A stretch of DNA of 64,000 nt from Archangium lipolyticum (GTDB taxonomy: Bacteria > Myxococcota > Myxococcia > Myxococcales > Myxococcaceae), in contig NZ_JANKBZ010000027.1 of the NCBI RefSeq assembly GCF_024623785.1, positions 101,443 to 165,442 of the forward strand, read 5' to 3'. The stretch's first letter is position 1; the number at the start of each line of letters is the position of its first letter. Shown in pieces: positions 37,174-45,330 of the stretch. Made by a program: the position numbers and the translations under genes. The notes beneath the pieces were generated by a model that was given only the letters and a program-made list of their open reading frames with translations, did no database searches and was not told the origin of the DNA.

Positions 37174-37189
37174 CGGCACGCCAGTTGCT
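37174..37189 (+). promoter_or_regulatory. Sigma-54-type promoter in the gene-free spacer between two regulators
   Basis: CGGCACGCCAGTTGCT matches YTGGCACG-N4-TTGCW at all but one position, with GG (37175-37176) and GC (37187-37188) ten bases apart. It points toward the second regulator, about 388 bases away. The rest of 36984-37575 has no supportable gene, so the transcript would carry a long leader or contain a small RNA. Confidence 0.5.
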
Positions 37190-37575
37190 CACGCGGACAG
37201 CGATGCTCACTGTTCCTCGGGGTTGACGTGTGAGGCCCTGGGGCTGACAGAGCCGTCGTCGTGGGCTCGGCCCGAGAGGTCGTTCACACACCGTGACGGA
37301 ATGAAGGTGGGGCCCGGGGGGGTCTCCAGCATTCCGGAGCGCAGCGGTACCGGAGGGCGGGCACGGATTCGCGCATGGCCGTGACCCGCCTTCCGGACCG
37401 CGTCTCCGATCCCCTCCACACCGCCCACGACATGTCGCAGTCGGGTGCTCAACATCCCCGTGCGTCCCGAGTCCCGGAGTGTTCAGCCCTGGTCGTGCCG
37501 AGGCGGCCGTGAATGCCATCGGGTCGACACACGCGGGTTCTTCCGGAATTCTGTCTTTGGATTCGAGGGGGCTCC

Positions 37576-37977
37576 ATGAAGCGCAGCGTTCTGATCGTGG
37601 ATGACAGCGATACCATCCGGCACATCATCAAGGTGTATTTGATGAAGTTGAAGCTGGGGTTTCTGGATGCGGATCGAGCGGATAGGGGATTGCGGCTGCT
37701 GGGCTCGAGCCCCGTGGATCTCATCATCGCGGACTTCAACATGCCGGGGATGAACGGCCTGGACTTCGTGCGCCAGGTGCGCGCGGACGAGCGGCCCGAG
37801 GTGTGCCACCTGCCCATCGTGCTGCTCACCGGGGGCAAGGCGCCGGATCTCGATCTGCGGGCGGTGCAGGCCGGTGCCTCCGAGTTCGTGCGCAAGCCCA
37901 TCTCCAGCGCCGCGCTCACGGCCGTGGTGCGCAGGCATCTCCGGATGCCCGAGGAGGTGGACCACCTCGTGGCCTGA
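37576..37977 (+). CDS. Receiver-only response regulator, paralogue 2
   Basis: 133 residues, CheY-like, from ATG 37576 behind GAGGGGG. Asp pair in VDDSDTIRHIIK, acceptor Asp in DLIIADFNMPGMNG, Thr in VLLTGGKAP, Lys in EFVRKPIS. It is strongly similar to the 36582 product over its whole length, so the pair arose by tandem duplication, yet the intergenic regions differ. Differential control with a shared partner is likely. Confidence 0.93.
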   Translation: MKRSVLIVDDSDTIRHIIKVYLMKLKLGFLDADRADRGLRLLGSSPVDLIIADFNMPGMNGLDFVRQVRADERPEVCHLPIVLLTGGKAPDLDLRAVQAGASEFVRKPISSAALTAVVRRHLRMPEEVDHLVA

Positions 37978-37989
37978 GGCGCGTGGGCC

Positions 37990-39888
37990 TCACTCGAAGA
38001 CGAAGCGTTTGACGGACATGAGCGGCGCGATGCGCGGAAACCGGGCGTAGCCCGGCGGTCCCACTTCGACCTCTTCCACCCCGTCTGAATCGGCCAGGAT
38101 GAAGCACACCGGCATTTCCCTTCCGTCGGGCAGCTTCAGCTTGTCCCAACGGCCATAGACCTTCTTGTAGCCTTCCGCATCCACTCCGTTGCCGGTCACC
38201 CATAGCCACCCGTACAGCACCGAGCCTTCGGGGATGTCGCTCGTGCTGTAGGCGATGCTGCTGATGATCGGGCCATCCGTGTAGTTGTCCAGACCCACCC
38301 TGGAGTGGGGCTTGGTGACGTCGAGCCACACGTCCGCTGTACCGGGGACGGCTTGACGCAAGGAGCGCATGGCGGCGAGCGCCTCGGGAGGACAATCTCC
38401 GGGTTGCGGCCGCACCTGGGCTCCCGTGCACGCCGTGCCTCCGTAGAGCAGGCACACCATCATCGCTCGCTTCCATGCATCGGAGGAGGTCGCCTCATCG
38501 GTGGCGGGCTTCTGCTCGGACTGCTTGCTGGGCGGGCTGTTCTTCTTCATGGACACGCTCTCCGTGTGTCGCACCGGCTGGACGGTGGCCTCGGGGGGAT
38601 CTTCCGCTGGTGGTAGCGGAGCCGGGGCGGGAGCAGTGTCGGGTGCCTGGGCCGGGTGTGCCACTTCCTGAACCGCAGCGGGCGGGTCGCTCGCGGTTAC
38701 TTGAGGGGTTTCTTCCTGCCTCCATCCGCGCGGAATGAGGACGACTGTAACCATGAGCAGGGCCATCAATGCCGCGGTTGCCGCCAGTACCGCCCTGGGC
38801 AAGCGCCCGGGCGGACTGATGGCGGGCTCGGAGGCGGGCGGCTCGGCCGGAGGTGGGCCCTTGGGTTGCGTGGGTTGCTGTTCCCGCACGGGCGGTGGTG
38901 GCCGGCGGATGCGCCGCCTGGCGGTGATCGCCCCTTCTGGCGCTTCTCCCGTGGGGACCTCTTCCCACTCGAAAACGCTGGCCTCCCAGGGCTCGCGCCC
39001 ACCGAAGGTGGCCGCCGCCAGCAGCGCCGCGTGCACCTCCTCGCCGTTGCGGTAGCGCGCCTCGGGGTGTTTGGCCAGCAGCCTCGTGATGACGTCACTC
39101 AACACGAGCGGCACCCGGGGATTGACCTCCACCGGTGGGGGAGGCACCCGGTGGGCGATGTCCATGTACAGCAGGAACTTCACGTCCGCTCCGGCCGGGA
39201 AGGGGTAATGCCCCGTTGTTGCCCGGTACAGGCATACTCCCAGCGCGTACAGTTCGTCCGAGGGGCGGTAGTCGTAGCGTGCCCGCGGCTTGTCGCCATG
39301 GGCCAGCCAGAAGCACGCGGCCTCGGGGCTTCGCAGGTGCGCGGTGCCCGGGGGCAGGGGGGTTTCGGTGAGCGTGTTCGCCCCCGTGTAGTCGCCCACT
39401 CCGAAGTCCACCAGCACCGGCTTCCTGTCTGTCTCCCTCACCACCACGTGCTCGGGCTTGAGGTCGCGGTGCAGCACGCCACGCGCGTGCAGGTGGCCCA
39501 ACGCCAGGGCTACTTCGGCGCCCAGATAGGCCAGTCGTGAGAACTCGGGGTTGTTCTCTTCCACCCACAGATGCAGTGGCGGGCCGGGCACGTACTCCAG
39601 TACGAGGAAGGGGTGCCCCTGGATGGGGTGGGGCCAGCGGCCCGCCCCCAGGCAGCGCACCACGTTGGGGTGCATCGCCTTGTCCACCAGCAGGGACTGC
39701 TCGCGTCCGGCGCGAATGTCCTGGGGGTGGAAGAACATCTTGAGTGCGCCGAGGGCTCCCGGTTGTTCCACGGACTCCACGAGGTAGACGGCCCCATAGC
39801 CGCCCACGCCCAGCCGCTTCTGTACGCGCCAACCGGCCACGACGGTGCCGGGTTCGAGCTCCGCCACGTTCCACACGTGCCCGTTCAT
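37990..39888 (-). CDS. Membrane Ser/Thr protein kinase
   Basis: 632 residues. The kinase domain (about 20-300) has the glycine loop GVGGYGAVYL, Lys50, catalytic Asp142 (LHRDLKPEHVVV) and DFG at 161-163. A Pro-rich linker, one transmembrane helix (about 355-378, AVLAATAALMALLMVTVVLIP) and a ~250-residue outer domain follow. That domain has YGGTACTGAQ and GSVLYGWLWVTG, and resembles no family I know. ATG 39888 is used; GTG at 39907-39909 would overlap the upstream stop and add seven residues. It lies just downstream of the DUF2381-like gene. Confidence 0.88.
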   Translation of the reverse strand: MNGHVWNVAELEPGTVVAGWRVQKRLGVGGYGAVYLVESVEQPGALGALKMFFHPQDIRAGREQSLLVDKAMHPNVVRCLGAGRWPHPIQGHPFLVLEYVPGPPLHLWVEENNPEFSRLAYLGAEVALALGHLHARGVLHRDLKPEHVVVRETDRKPVLVDFGVGDYTGANTLTETPLPPGTAHLRSPEAACFWLAHGDKPRARYDYRPSDELYALGVCLYRATTGHYPFPAGADVKFLLYMDIAHRVPPPPVEVNPRVPLVLSDVITRLLAKHPEARYRNGEEVHAALLAAATFGGREPWEASVFEWEEVPTGEAPEGAITARRRIRRPPPPVREQQPTQPKGPPPAEPPASEPAISPPGRLPRAVLAATAALMALLMVTVVLIPRGWRQEETPQVTASDPPAAVQEVAHPAQAPDTAPAPAPLPPAEDPPEATVQPVRHTESVSMKKNSPPSKQSEQKPATDEATSSDAWKRAMMVCLLYGGTACTGAQVRPQPGDCPPEALAAMRSLRQAVPGTADVWLDVTKPHSRVGLDNYTDGPIISSIAYSTSDIPEGSVLYGWLWVTGNGVDAEGYKKVYGRWDKLKLPDGREMPVCFILADSDGVEEVEVGPPGYARFPRIAPLMSVKRFVFE

Positions 39889-39905
39889 GCCCGTCACACT
39901 CCCTT

Positions 39906-40607
39906 TCACAACTTCAGGTTCCCGACGGGAACGACGCGCCCACCGTCCTTCTCCCGCAGCTCGAGCCGGAGCGTCCTCGGGGGGGTGTCAGAGGCGAGCT
40001 CCACCTCCACGGCCACGGTGCATCTGCCGCCCGGGTAGAGCACCGGAACGACCATCCACACTGGGAATCGGCCCACTCTCTGGCCCTTCATGTCCAGCAG
40101 CCACGCTTCGTCTGGTACCCAGGGCCGCGTGGACGCCGCGGACAGCTTCAGCTCCGCCGATACCACGACGAGGGTTTCCGCACGGTGGATGCGCTGCTCC
40201 CAGGCGATGAGATCGTCACCCTCGGTCATCCCGTCAGTGCCCATGGGCCTCGAGAAGGTGACACCGCTCCTTCCCAACCGTCCCGAGAGCACCAGCCGGG
40301 CGAAGAGGCCGGGCTCGTAGCGCGCGGGTATGTCTCCAGCCCGCTCCGGGAGCGGCCCGGCTGGCGCCTCCGGGAGTACCCGCCGCGCCTGCCACGCATC
40401 GACCCCCGGCCCTGTGTCGCCTGGGGCCTCGGGAATCTCCAGCACGCGCACCGCGTGTTCCTGTCCTTCCGGAGCGGGAGTGACTTCTGGAATCACCTCC
40501 GGCCGCGCGTGCGTTTCCGGGGAGGTGACCTGAGAAGACGATGGCTCCTCAAGGCTTCCAGTCAAGGCCAGCAGGAGGGGAACGAGACCGCAGGGGGTGG
40601 GCCGCAT
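39906..40607 (-). CDS. DUF2381-like secreted protein
   Basis: 233 residues with a hydrophobic signal (PTPCGLVPLLLALTGS). The C-terminal half matches the DUF2381 pattern as I recall it: VVVSAELKLSAASTRPWVPDEAWLLDMKGQRVGRFPVWM, YPGGRCTVAVEVEL, TLRLELREKDGG. Such proteins are expanded in myxobacteria and often adjoin Ser/Thr kinases, as here. It is shorter than usual; the N-terminal domain looks reduced. It probably feeds an envelope signal to the kinase outer domain. Confidence 0.7.
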   Translation of the reverse strand: MRPTPCGLVPLLLALTGSLEEPSSSQVTSPETHARPEVIPEVTPAPEGQEHAVRVLEIPEAPGDTGPGVDAWQARRVLPEAPAGPLPERAGDIPARYEPGLFARLVLSGRLGRSGVTFSRPMGTDGMTEGDDLIAWEQRIHRAETLVVVSAELKLSAASTRPWVPDEAWLLDMKGQRVGRFPVWMVVPVLYPGGRCTVAVEVELASDTPPRTLRLELREKDGGRVVPVGNLKL

Positions 40608-40744
40608 GCGGGAAGAACCTACTGACCGCCGAACCTCCGGGGTCAAGTGAAATCCGAAGTTCCCTTCAAACGGGAGATGGGCGGAGGCCCTCGACACCCG
40701 ACCAGAAAAGTCGCATCTTCCACATGACGTCCTGAGGAGGAGAC

Positions 40745-41299
40745 ATGGATTGGGATGTGGCGGAGCAGTTGAAGCGGGGCGGCCTGAATGTGCGCTGTCC
40801 CGAGGTGTTGCAAATCCCCGTCAGGTACCACCCTCAAGAACCCGACCGCGTGATTCCCTTGGAGGGAGAAGAAGCTCCGGTGGCGGACTACTCGGGCAGG
40901 ATCGTGACGGTGCGGCTCAAACCCATCTCCCGGCTGTGGACGGGAACGGCGGTGCCGCCGGACATGACACGGGAGCCGCCGCGGCAGTACGCGCCTTTCT
41001 TCCTGCTGCTGGAAACGACCGCCGCCATCTACTGCGCGGCGATGGGCAGGCCCGAGCTGGACTCCGAGTTCGCTCGGCTCTACCGCCAATTGTACCGGCG
41101 GCCGGACGGGCATGATGCGCACCCGCTCTTCTCGTACTTGAGGGCGGCGGCGCGCCTGTACATGTCCCTACGGGCCGTGAGTCAGGCCGAGTTCGAGGCG
41201 ATGGTCCGGAGGTTGCGCCAGTCCGCCCGGCATTTCTCCACGCACGAGGGCAGCATCAACTACGCCCAGGTGGTGCTGTATCCGCTCACCCTCGCTTGA
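40745..41299 (+). CDS. Hypothetical cytosolic protein
   Basis: 184 residues, GAGGAGG ahead of the ATG. The N-terminus is beta-rich (VLQIPVRYHPQEPDRVIPLEG, GRIVTVRLKPIS) and the C-terminal half helical (FFLLLETTAAIYCAAMG, FSYLRAAARLYMSLRAVSQAEFEAMVRRLRQSAR). There is no signal peptide or membrane segment, and I do not recognise a family. It is divergent from the DUF2381-like gene and convergent with a lipoprotein gene. Confidence 0.65.
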   Translation: MDWDVAEQLKRGGLNVRCPEVLQIPVRYHPQEPDRVIPLEGEEAPVADYSGRIVTVRLKPISRLWTGTAVPPDMTREPPRQYAPFFLLLETTAAIYCAAMGRPELDSEFARLYRQLYRRPDGHDAHPLFSYLRAAARLYMSLRAVSQAEFEAMVRRLRQSARHFSTHEGSINYAQVVLYPLTLA

Positions 41300-41312
41300 G
41301 CGGACCTGACCT

Positions 41313-41972
41313 TCAGTCTCCGCTGACGGCGAACTGCCAATCGCCCGTTCCGGTGATGGCGGCGCGCAGGCCGAGGTAGCTCAGTTCCCGCTGCATCGCC
41401 TGGAGCTGCTCGTCCGGGTAGAGCCCCTTCAAGGCCGCGAAGTCCTGGGCGGTGGCGTTCTCCCGGAACGCCGAGGGCCAGACATAGAGTTCGCCCTGCT
41501 TCGTGTAGGGCAGGCTCAGGATCTTCACCAGTCGGGCCAACACGGGTTCACCGTGCTCCTGCTCCTGCATGCGCCAGAAGTGGGTCACGTCCATATCGGG
41601 GCCGAAGGAGAAGCGGAGGCCCTTGCCCTGCTCGTCCGCGAGCGCACCGAGCGCCGCGTAGTCACACGCCACCGCCGCGGCGACGATGCGGCGGCGCATG
41701 GAGTCCACGGCTGGAGGCAGGGGCGGCTGCGCGGGGGACGGCGTGGGGCTCAGCCCCTGGGCCGAGCAGGCGGTGCCGCCATCCATGGGAGAGGGAAGGG
41801 GCCCCGCGTCCGCGAGCCCCGCGTCCGGCATCCCCGCCTCCCTGGCTGGAGGCGTGGTGCCCGCGTCGACCGGCGTGGGCGTTTCCGCAGGTGGCGTGGG
41901 GGCGCGGCGTGATTCCGTGCAGGCAAGGCACGTGGCGAGGACACAGGCGGACAGGAGGAGGGCACGGTTCAT
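41313..41972 (-). CDS. Lipoprotein with Pro/Ala/Asp linker
   Basis: 219 residues. The signal MNRALLLSACVLATCLAC carries a lipobox (TCLAC). Residues about 25-90 are Pro/Asp/Ala-rich and disordered. The folded part (about 95-219) is helical, with SMRRRIVAAAVACDYAALGALADEQ and FWRMQEQEHGEPVLARLVKILSLPY, ending ITGTGDWQFAVSGD. The latter half resembles small secreted proteins of unknown function common in myxobacteria. ATG 41972 has a weak ribosome site. Function unknown. Confidence 0.68.
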   Translation of the reverse strand: MNRALLLSACVLATCLACTESRRAPTPPAETPTPVDAGTTPPAREAGMPDAGLADAGPLPSPMDGGTACSAQGLSPTPSPAQPPLPPAVDSMRRRIVAAAVACDYAALGALADEQGKGLRFSFGPDMDVTHFWRMQEQEHGEPVLARLVKILSLPYTKQGELYVWPSAFRENATAQDFAALKGLYPDEQLQAMQRELSYLGLRAAITGTGDWQFAVSGD

Positions 41973-42077
41973 GACGCGTGCGTTGTAGACCAGTTCCTCC
42001 GCTCCTTGTCGATCTCGGCGCGCCATCACAGGATTCGAGTCGATGATTCCAACCCTTTGATAACATCTTGGCACGCC

Positions 42078-43454
42078 ATGCCAGAAACAAAGATGGGCAC
42101 GCTGGTCTCATACTTGGCGGTAGCCCTGTGCCTGCGGCTCGCTCCGGCGTGTGTCACCATCGACGAGTCTTCTCAAGGTGCTCGTGGCCCTGGGCGAGCC
42201 GAGACCGTTCGCGTCACTCCGCTGCCGGATGGCAGGCTCCTGCTATCTTCTCCGCCCCTTCCTTCAGAGTCGGCCTTCCCGCACGTCTCCATTGAGGACG
42301 CTCGCAGGGTGCTCGCCCAATTCCGTGAGGAACTCGCCTATCTGGAGCCCAGCCTGCATCCAAGAGCGGGCGTCGGACTCTGCTCTGTCCCCCAGGGTCT
42401 GGTGTTGCCGGGGCAAGCTCCAGATATCCAGTTTGTCTCCTCTTCTGGTGTCTCCTTCCAGCCCTCCCCTCTGGAGCGCACGCTGCGCGAGCAGTTCATC
42501 GAGCGTTATGGCGAGCCGCTGTTTCCCCTCCCTCCTTGCCTGGAGGGCAGCCCCCTCGTCATGGCGCTGCGCCTGTCTCCCCAGTACATGCCCCAGGGCG
42601 TACGTGAGGGGGTCGAAGAGCTCGTGAAGGACCCTGCCTTCCTCGCAAGCATGGCCATGGCCCTTGTCCTGTATGGCCTCGCCTGGGTGACGCCCGAGCC
42701 CATCTTCACCAAGGCGTTCGCCGCCTCCGTTACCGTGGTGCTCCTCACGGTCTTCTCTGTCGCGGAGCTCACCCACTTCGGTATGGTGGCTTTCCACCTC
42801 TACCAGAGCGTTCAGGATGCTCGAAGCCTGAAGGAAGTCGAAGCAGCCGCCGAGCGCTTTGGCAGTTACCTGGGCGGCGCTGGAGTCCGCATCCTCGCCT
42901 TCTTGGCGATGCGGGGGGTTGGAAAGAACGTGCAGGTTTCTCAAGGTGGGTTGTGGAAGCTGTTGCCTCGCCGTCTGTCCCTGCCGGGGGGATACAGTTG
43001 GAGCAACGTTACCCTCGCCCAGGCCGTGTCGGCCGAGGGGACCCTCCTCGTTACAGGGGTGGCCGCCAGTACAGCCAGCTCTGCGCTGCGCAGTGCCTGC
43101 AAGGAACTCTCGGACAAGGCGCCTGGTTATTCGCGCCATCACCTGGCCACCAACAAGAACGATGATTCCAATGTGCGAGGTGGCCCGTGGACGCCACGCT
43201 TCGAGAGGATCTTCGCCAAGGCGGGCATGAACCTCGACGACGATGCGAACAAGGTGAACCTGCTGGGGCACTTCGGTCCTCACCCTGAAGAATATCACGA
43301 AGAAATCTTCAGGCGGCTCGAGGACGCCATCCGGTTCTGTAGAACACAACAGCAATGCAGGTCCAGGCTGTTGGAGGAACTCAAGAGGATTGCGGATGAA
43401 GTCTGCACTCCTGGCTCACGACTCCACGGTCTGATCGCGAAACCCAGGGACTGA
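42078..43454 (+). CDS. AHH-nuclease toxin lipoprotein
   Basis: 458 residues. A lipobox-like signal (LAVALCLRLAPAC) and two hydrophobic helices near residues 190-240 (FLASMAMALVLYGLAWV, FAASVTVVLLTVFSVAEL) precede a C-terminal AHH-type HNH/EndoVII-fold nuclease. Its signature is RHHLATNKND (His354-His355), FAKAGMNLDDDANKVNLLGHFGPHPEEYHEEIFRRLE. The design (lipidated N-terminus, C-terminal nuclease, immunity gene immediately behind) fits myxobacterial polymorphic or kin-discrimination toxins. ATG 42078 is weakly supported; 42093 is possible. Confidence 0.8.
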   Translation: MPETKMGTLVSYLAVALCLRLAPACVTIDESSQGARGPGRAETVRVTPLPDGRLLLSSPPLPSESAFPHVSIEDARRVLAQFREELAYLEPSLHPRAGVGLCSVPQGLVLPGQAPDIQFVSSSGVSFQPSPLERTLREQFIERYGEPLFPLPPCLEGSPLVMALRLSPQYMPQGVREGVEELVKDPAFLASMAMALVLYGLAWVTPEPIFTKAFAASVTVVLLTVFSVAELTHFGMVAFHLYQSVQDARSLKEVEAAAERFGSYLGGAGVRILAFLAMRGVGKNVQVSQGGLWKLLPRRLSLPGGYSWSNVTLAQAVSAEGTLLVTGVAASTASSALRSACKELSDKAPGYSRHHLATNKNDDSNVRGGPWTPRFERIFAKAGMNLDDDANKVNLLGHFGPHPEEYHEEIFRRLEDAIRFCRTQQQCRSRLLEELKRIADEVCTPGSRLHGLIAKPRD

Positions 43455-43455
43455 A

Positions 43456-44031
43456 ATGGGCGAATCCATTCGATATCATGAGCTGTTTTTCGACTCACGC
43501 ATCCGAGAGCAGTGGGTCCTGTCGGATCCCATCGACGAGTATGGCGAGGAACTCGACCCCTGGCAGTTCTTCGGCGGACACACCCTCGCGTTGAGAGGGA
43601 CGCCTCGAATACCCCTGGCTGCTCCTGGGCGCGCGCTCGACTTCAGCTTCACGACGCTCAGCATCCCCATCGTTCATGGCCGGCTCGTTCCCCTCTTCGA
43701 AGGTCTCGGTCTCCAGCAACAGATACAATTCATCCCGGTTGAGGTGGTGGGCCAGACGGCGCCCTACTTCATCGCCAACGTTCTTCGCATCATCCCCTGC
43801 ATCGACGATGCTCGGTGCGAGAGGGTTGAATATTGGAAGCCCGAAGACGGAGCACCTGACAGGGTAGGCGACTACCGCCTTGTCAGGGGCTTACGTATTG
43901 ATACGAGCAAGGTGGGTGATGCCGACATCTTCCGGCCCAATGGATGGAGTTCCGTCCTTCTCGTCTCCGAGCGTCTCAAGCAGGCACTGGATGACCCTCG
44001 GCTTGGAGGGATCCGCTTCACCGAAGTCTGA
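43456..44031 (+). CDS. Imm11-like immunity protein
   Basis: 191 residues starting one base after the AHH gene's stop, so translation is coupled. Features of the Imm11 (DUF1629) family: N-terminal VLSDPIDEYGEELDPWQFFGGH (recurring DPWQF-like block), DFSFTTLSIPIVHGRLVPLFEGL, and the C-terminal LVSERLKQALDDPRLGGIRFTEV. No signal peptide, consistent with protection in the cytoplasm. It should neutralise the adjacent AHH nuclease. Confidence 0.8.
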   Translation: MGESIRYHELFFDSRIREQWVLSDPIDEYGEELDPWQFFGGHTLALRGTPRIPLAAPGRALDFSFTTLSIPIVHGRLVPLFEGLGLQQQIQFIPVEVVGQTAPYFIANVLRIIPCIDDARCERVEYWKPEDGAPDRVGDYRLVRGLRIDTSKVGDADIFRPNGWSSVLLVSERLKQALDDPRLGGIRFTEV

Positions 44032-44061
44032 GATGACGGGATGGGAACCGGGCCGCCAGAC

Positions 44062-45309
44062 TCACACCCGGGTCATCGTCAGCCGGGCCAGGGACGTGCG
44101 GCCCGCGATCGTCGTGTCGCGTCCGGGCAGCCACACGGTGACGGTGGCTCCTCCGCCCTCGCGGTTCTCGATGCGCAGCCGCCCCCGGTGCGCGTCGATG
44201 ATCTCCCGGCACAGCGCCAGTCCCAGCCCCGTGCCCTTCTCCTTCGTCGTGTAGAAGGGCAGCAGGGCGTTCTGTAGCACCTCGGGCGTCAGTCCCCGCC
44301 CCCGGTCGTGCACGCGCAGCCGGAAACCTCCCTCGGCCTCGTCGACCTCCAGCGCCACGGACTCGGGCGGCCCGCCGGACTCCTGGGCGTTCTTCAGCAG
44401 GTTGATGAGCACCTGCTCCACCTGCGCCGCGTCGAACCATCCCGGCTTGCCCGGCGGCGGTGCGAAGGTCGCCTGGGGATACAGGGCCTGCAACCCCGAG
44501 AGCAGCCGCGGCCACTCGACCACCCCCTGCCGGGGGCGCGGCAGCTTGGCGAAGCGCGCATAGCCATCCAGGAAGGTGCGCAGGTGCGTGGTGCGCTCCT
44601 CGAGCGTGTCCAGCACGCGCGCCAGCTTGCCGAGCTGTTCGGGGTTCTGGGAGATGAGCCGCGCCGAGTGCAGCAGCGAGGAGATGGGCGCCAGCGAGTT
44701 GTTCAGCTCGTGGCTCATCACCCGGATGACCTTCTTCCAGACATCCACCTCCTGGCGCGACAGCTCCTGGGTGAGGTGCTTCACCATGAGCAGCGTGTGC
44801 GGCTCGCCGGCGAAGTCGAAGTCGCGCTTGGACAGGTGGAACGTCTCGCTCTCCTTGTTCACCTCCACCGTGAAGAGCTCGTCGCTGTCCGTGAGGAGCG
44901 CCTGGCGCAGGGCCGCGGGGGCGGCCTGGAGCATGGAGAGGAAGTTCTGCCCCTCGACGGCGCGGCCCTCGAAGAAGAGCTCGCGGGCGGTGGCGTTGGT
45001 GAAGGCGATGTGGCCCGAGTCGCCATACAGCACGATGGCCATGGGCACGCCCTCCACCACGGTGCGCAGCAGCTTCCCCTGTCCGGCGGCCTGGGCTCGC
45101 ACGGCCCACGCCAGGAGGCCGAGTCCCAGCAGCACGCCCAGGCCCGCTCCCACGAGCGTCCACACGGCGGAGCCGGTGGTCAGTGCGAGCGTGGTGCCGG
45201 GCAGCACCGCGAGGACGAGCGCCGCCGCTCCGGGTGCCAGCTTGCGCAGCAGGGGCGGGACACGGCGTGTGGAGGTGGAGGACGCGGGGACGTTCTTCGA
45301 GGAGAGCAC
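44062..45309 (-). CDS. Membrane-bound sensor histidine kinase (NtrB/NtrY-like)
   Basis: 415 residues from GTG 45309. Two hydrophobic segments (about 25-70), a PAS-like module (about 80-185, GVPMAIVLYGDSGHIAFTNATARELF), a phospho-His at residue 200 (MSHELNNSLAPISS), and HATPase (NLLKNAQES, DRGRGLTPEV, KGTGLGLALC). HELNN rather than HELRTP is typical of NtrB-like kinases that pair with sigma-54 activators. The cognate regulator is immediately upstream, 21 bases away. Confidence 0.92.
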   Translation of the reverse strand: MLSSKNVPASSTSTRRVPPLLRKLAPGAAALVLAVLPGTTLALTTGSAVWTLVGAGLGVLLGLGLLAWAVRAQAAGQGKLLRTVVEGVPMAIVLYGDSGHIAFTNATARELFFEGRAVEGQNFLSMLQAAPAALRQALLTDSDELFTVEVNKESETFHLSKRDFDFAGEPHTLLMVKHLTQELSRQEVDVWKKVIRVMSHELNNSLAPISSLLHSARLISQNPEQLGKLARVLDTLEERTTHLRTFLDGYARFAKLPRPRQGVVEWPRLLSGLQALYPQATFAPPPGKPGWFDAAQVEQVLINLLKNAQESGGPPESVALEVDEAEGGFRLRVHDRGRGLTPEVLQNALLPFYTTKEKGTGLGLALCREIIDAHRGRLRIENREGGGATVTVWLPGRDTTIAGRTSLARLTMTRV

Positions 45310-45330
45310 GAGAGGATTCCGGAAGGAGGA

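Noticed and set aside
37301..37384. Small open frame of 27 codons in the regulator spacer
   Set aside because: No convincing ribosome site and no coding signature.
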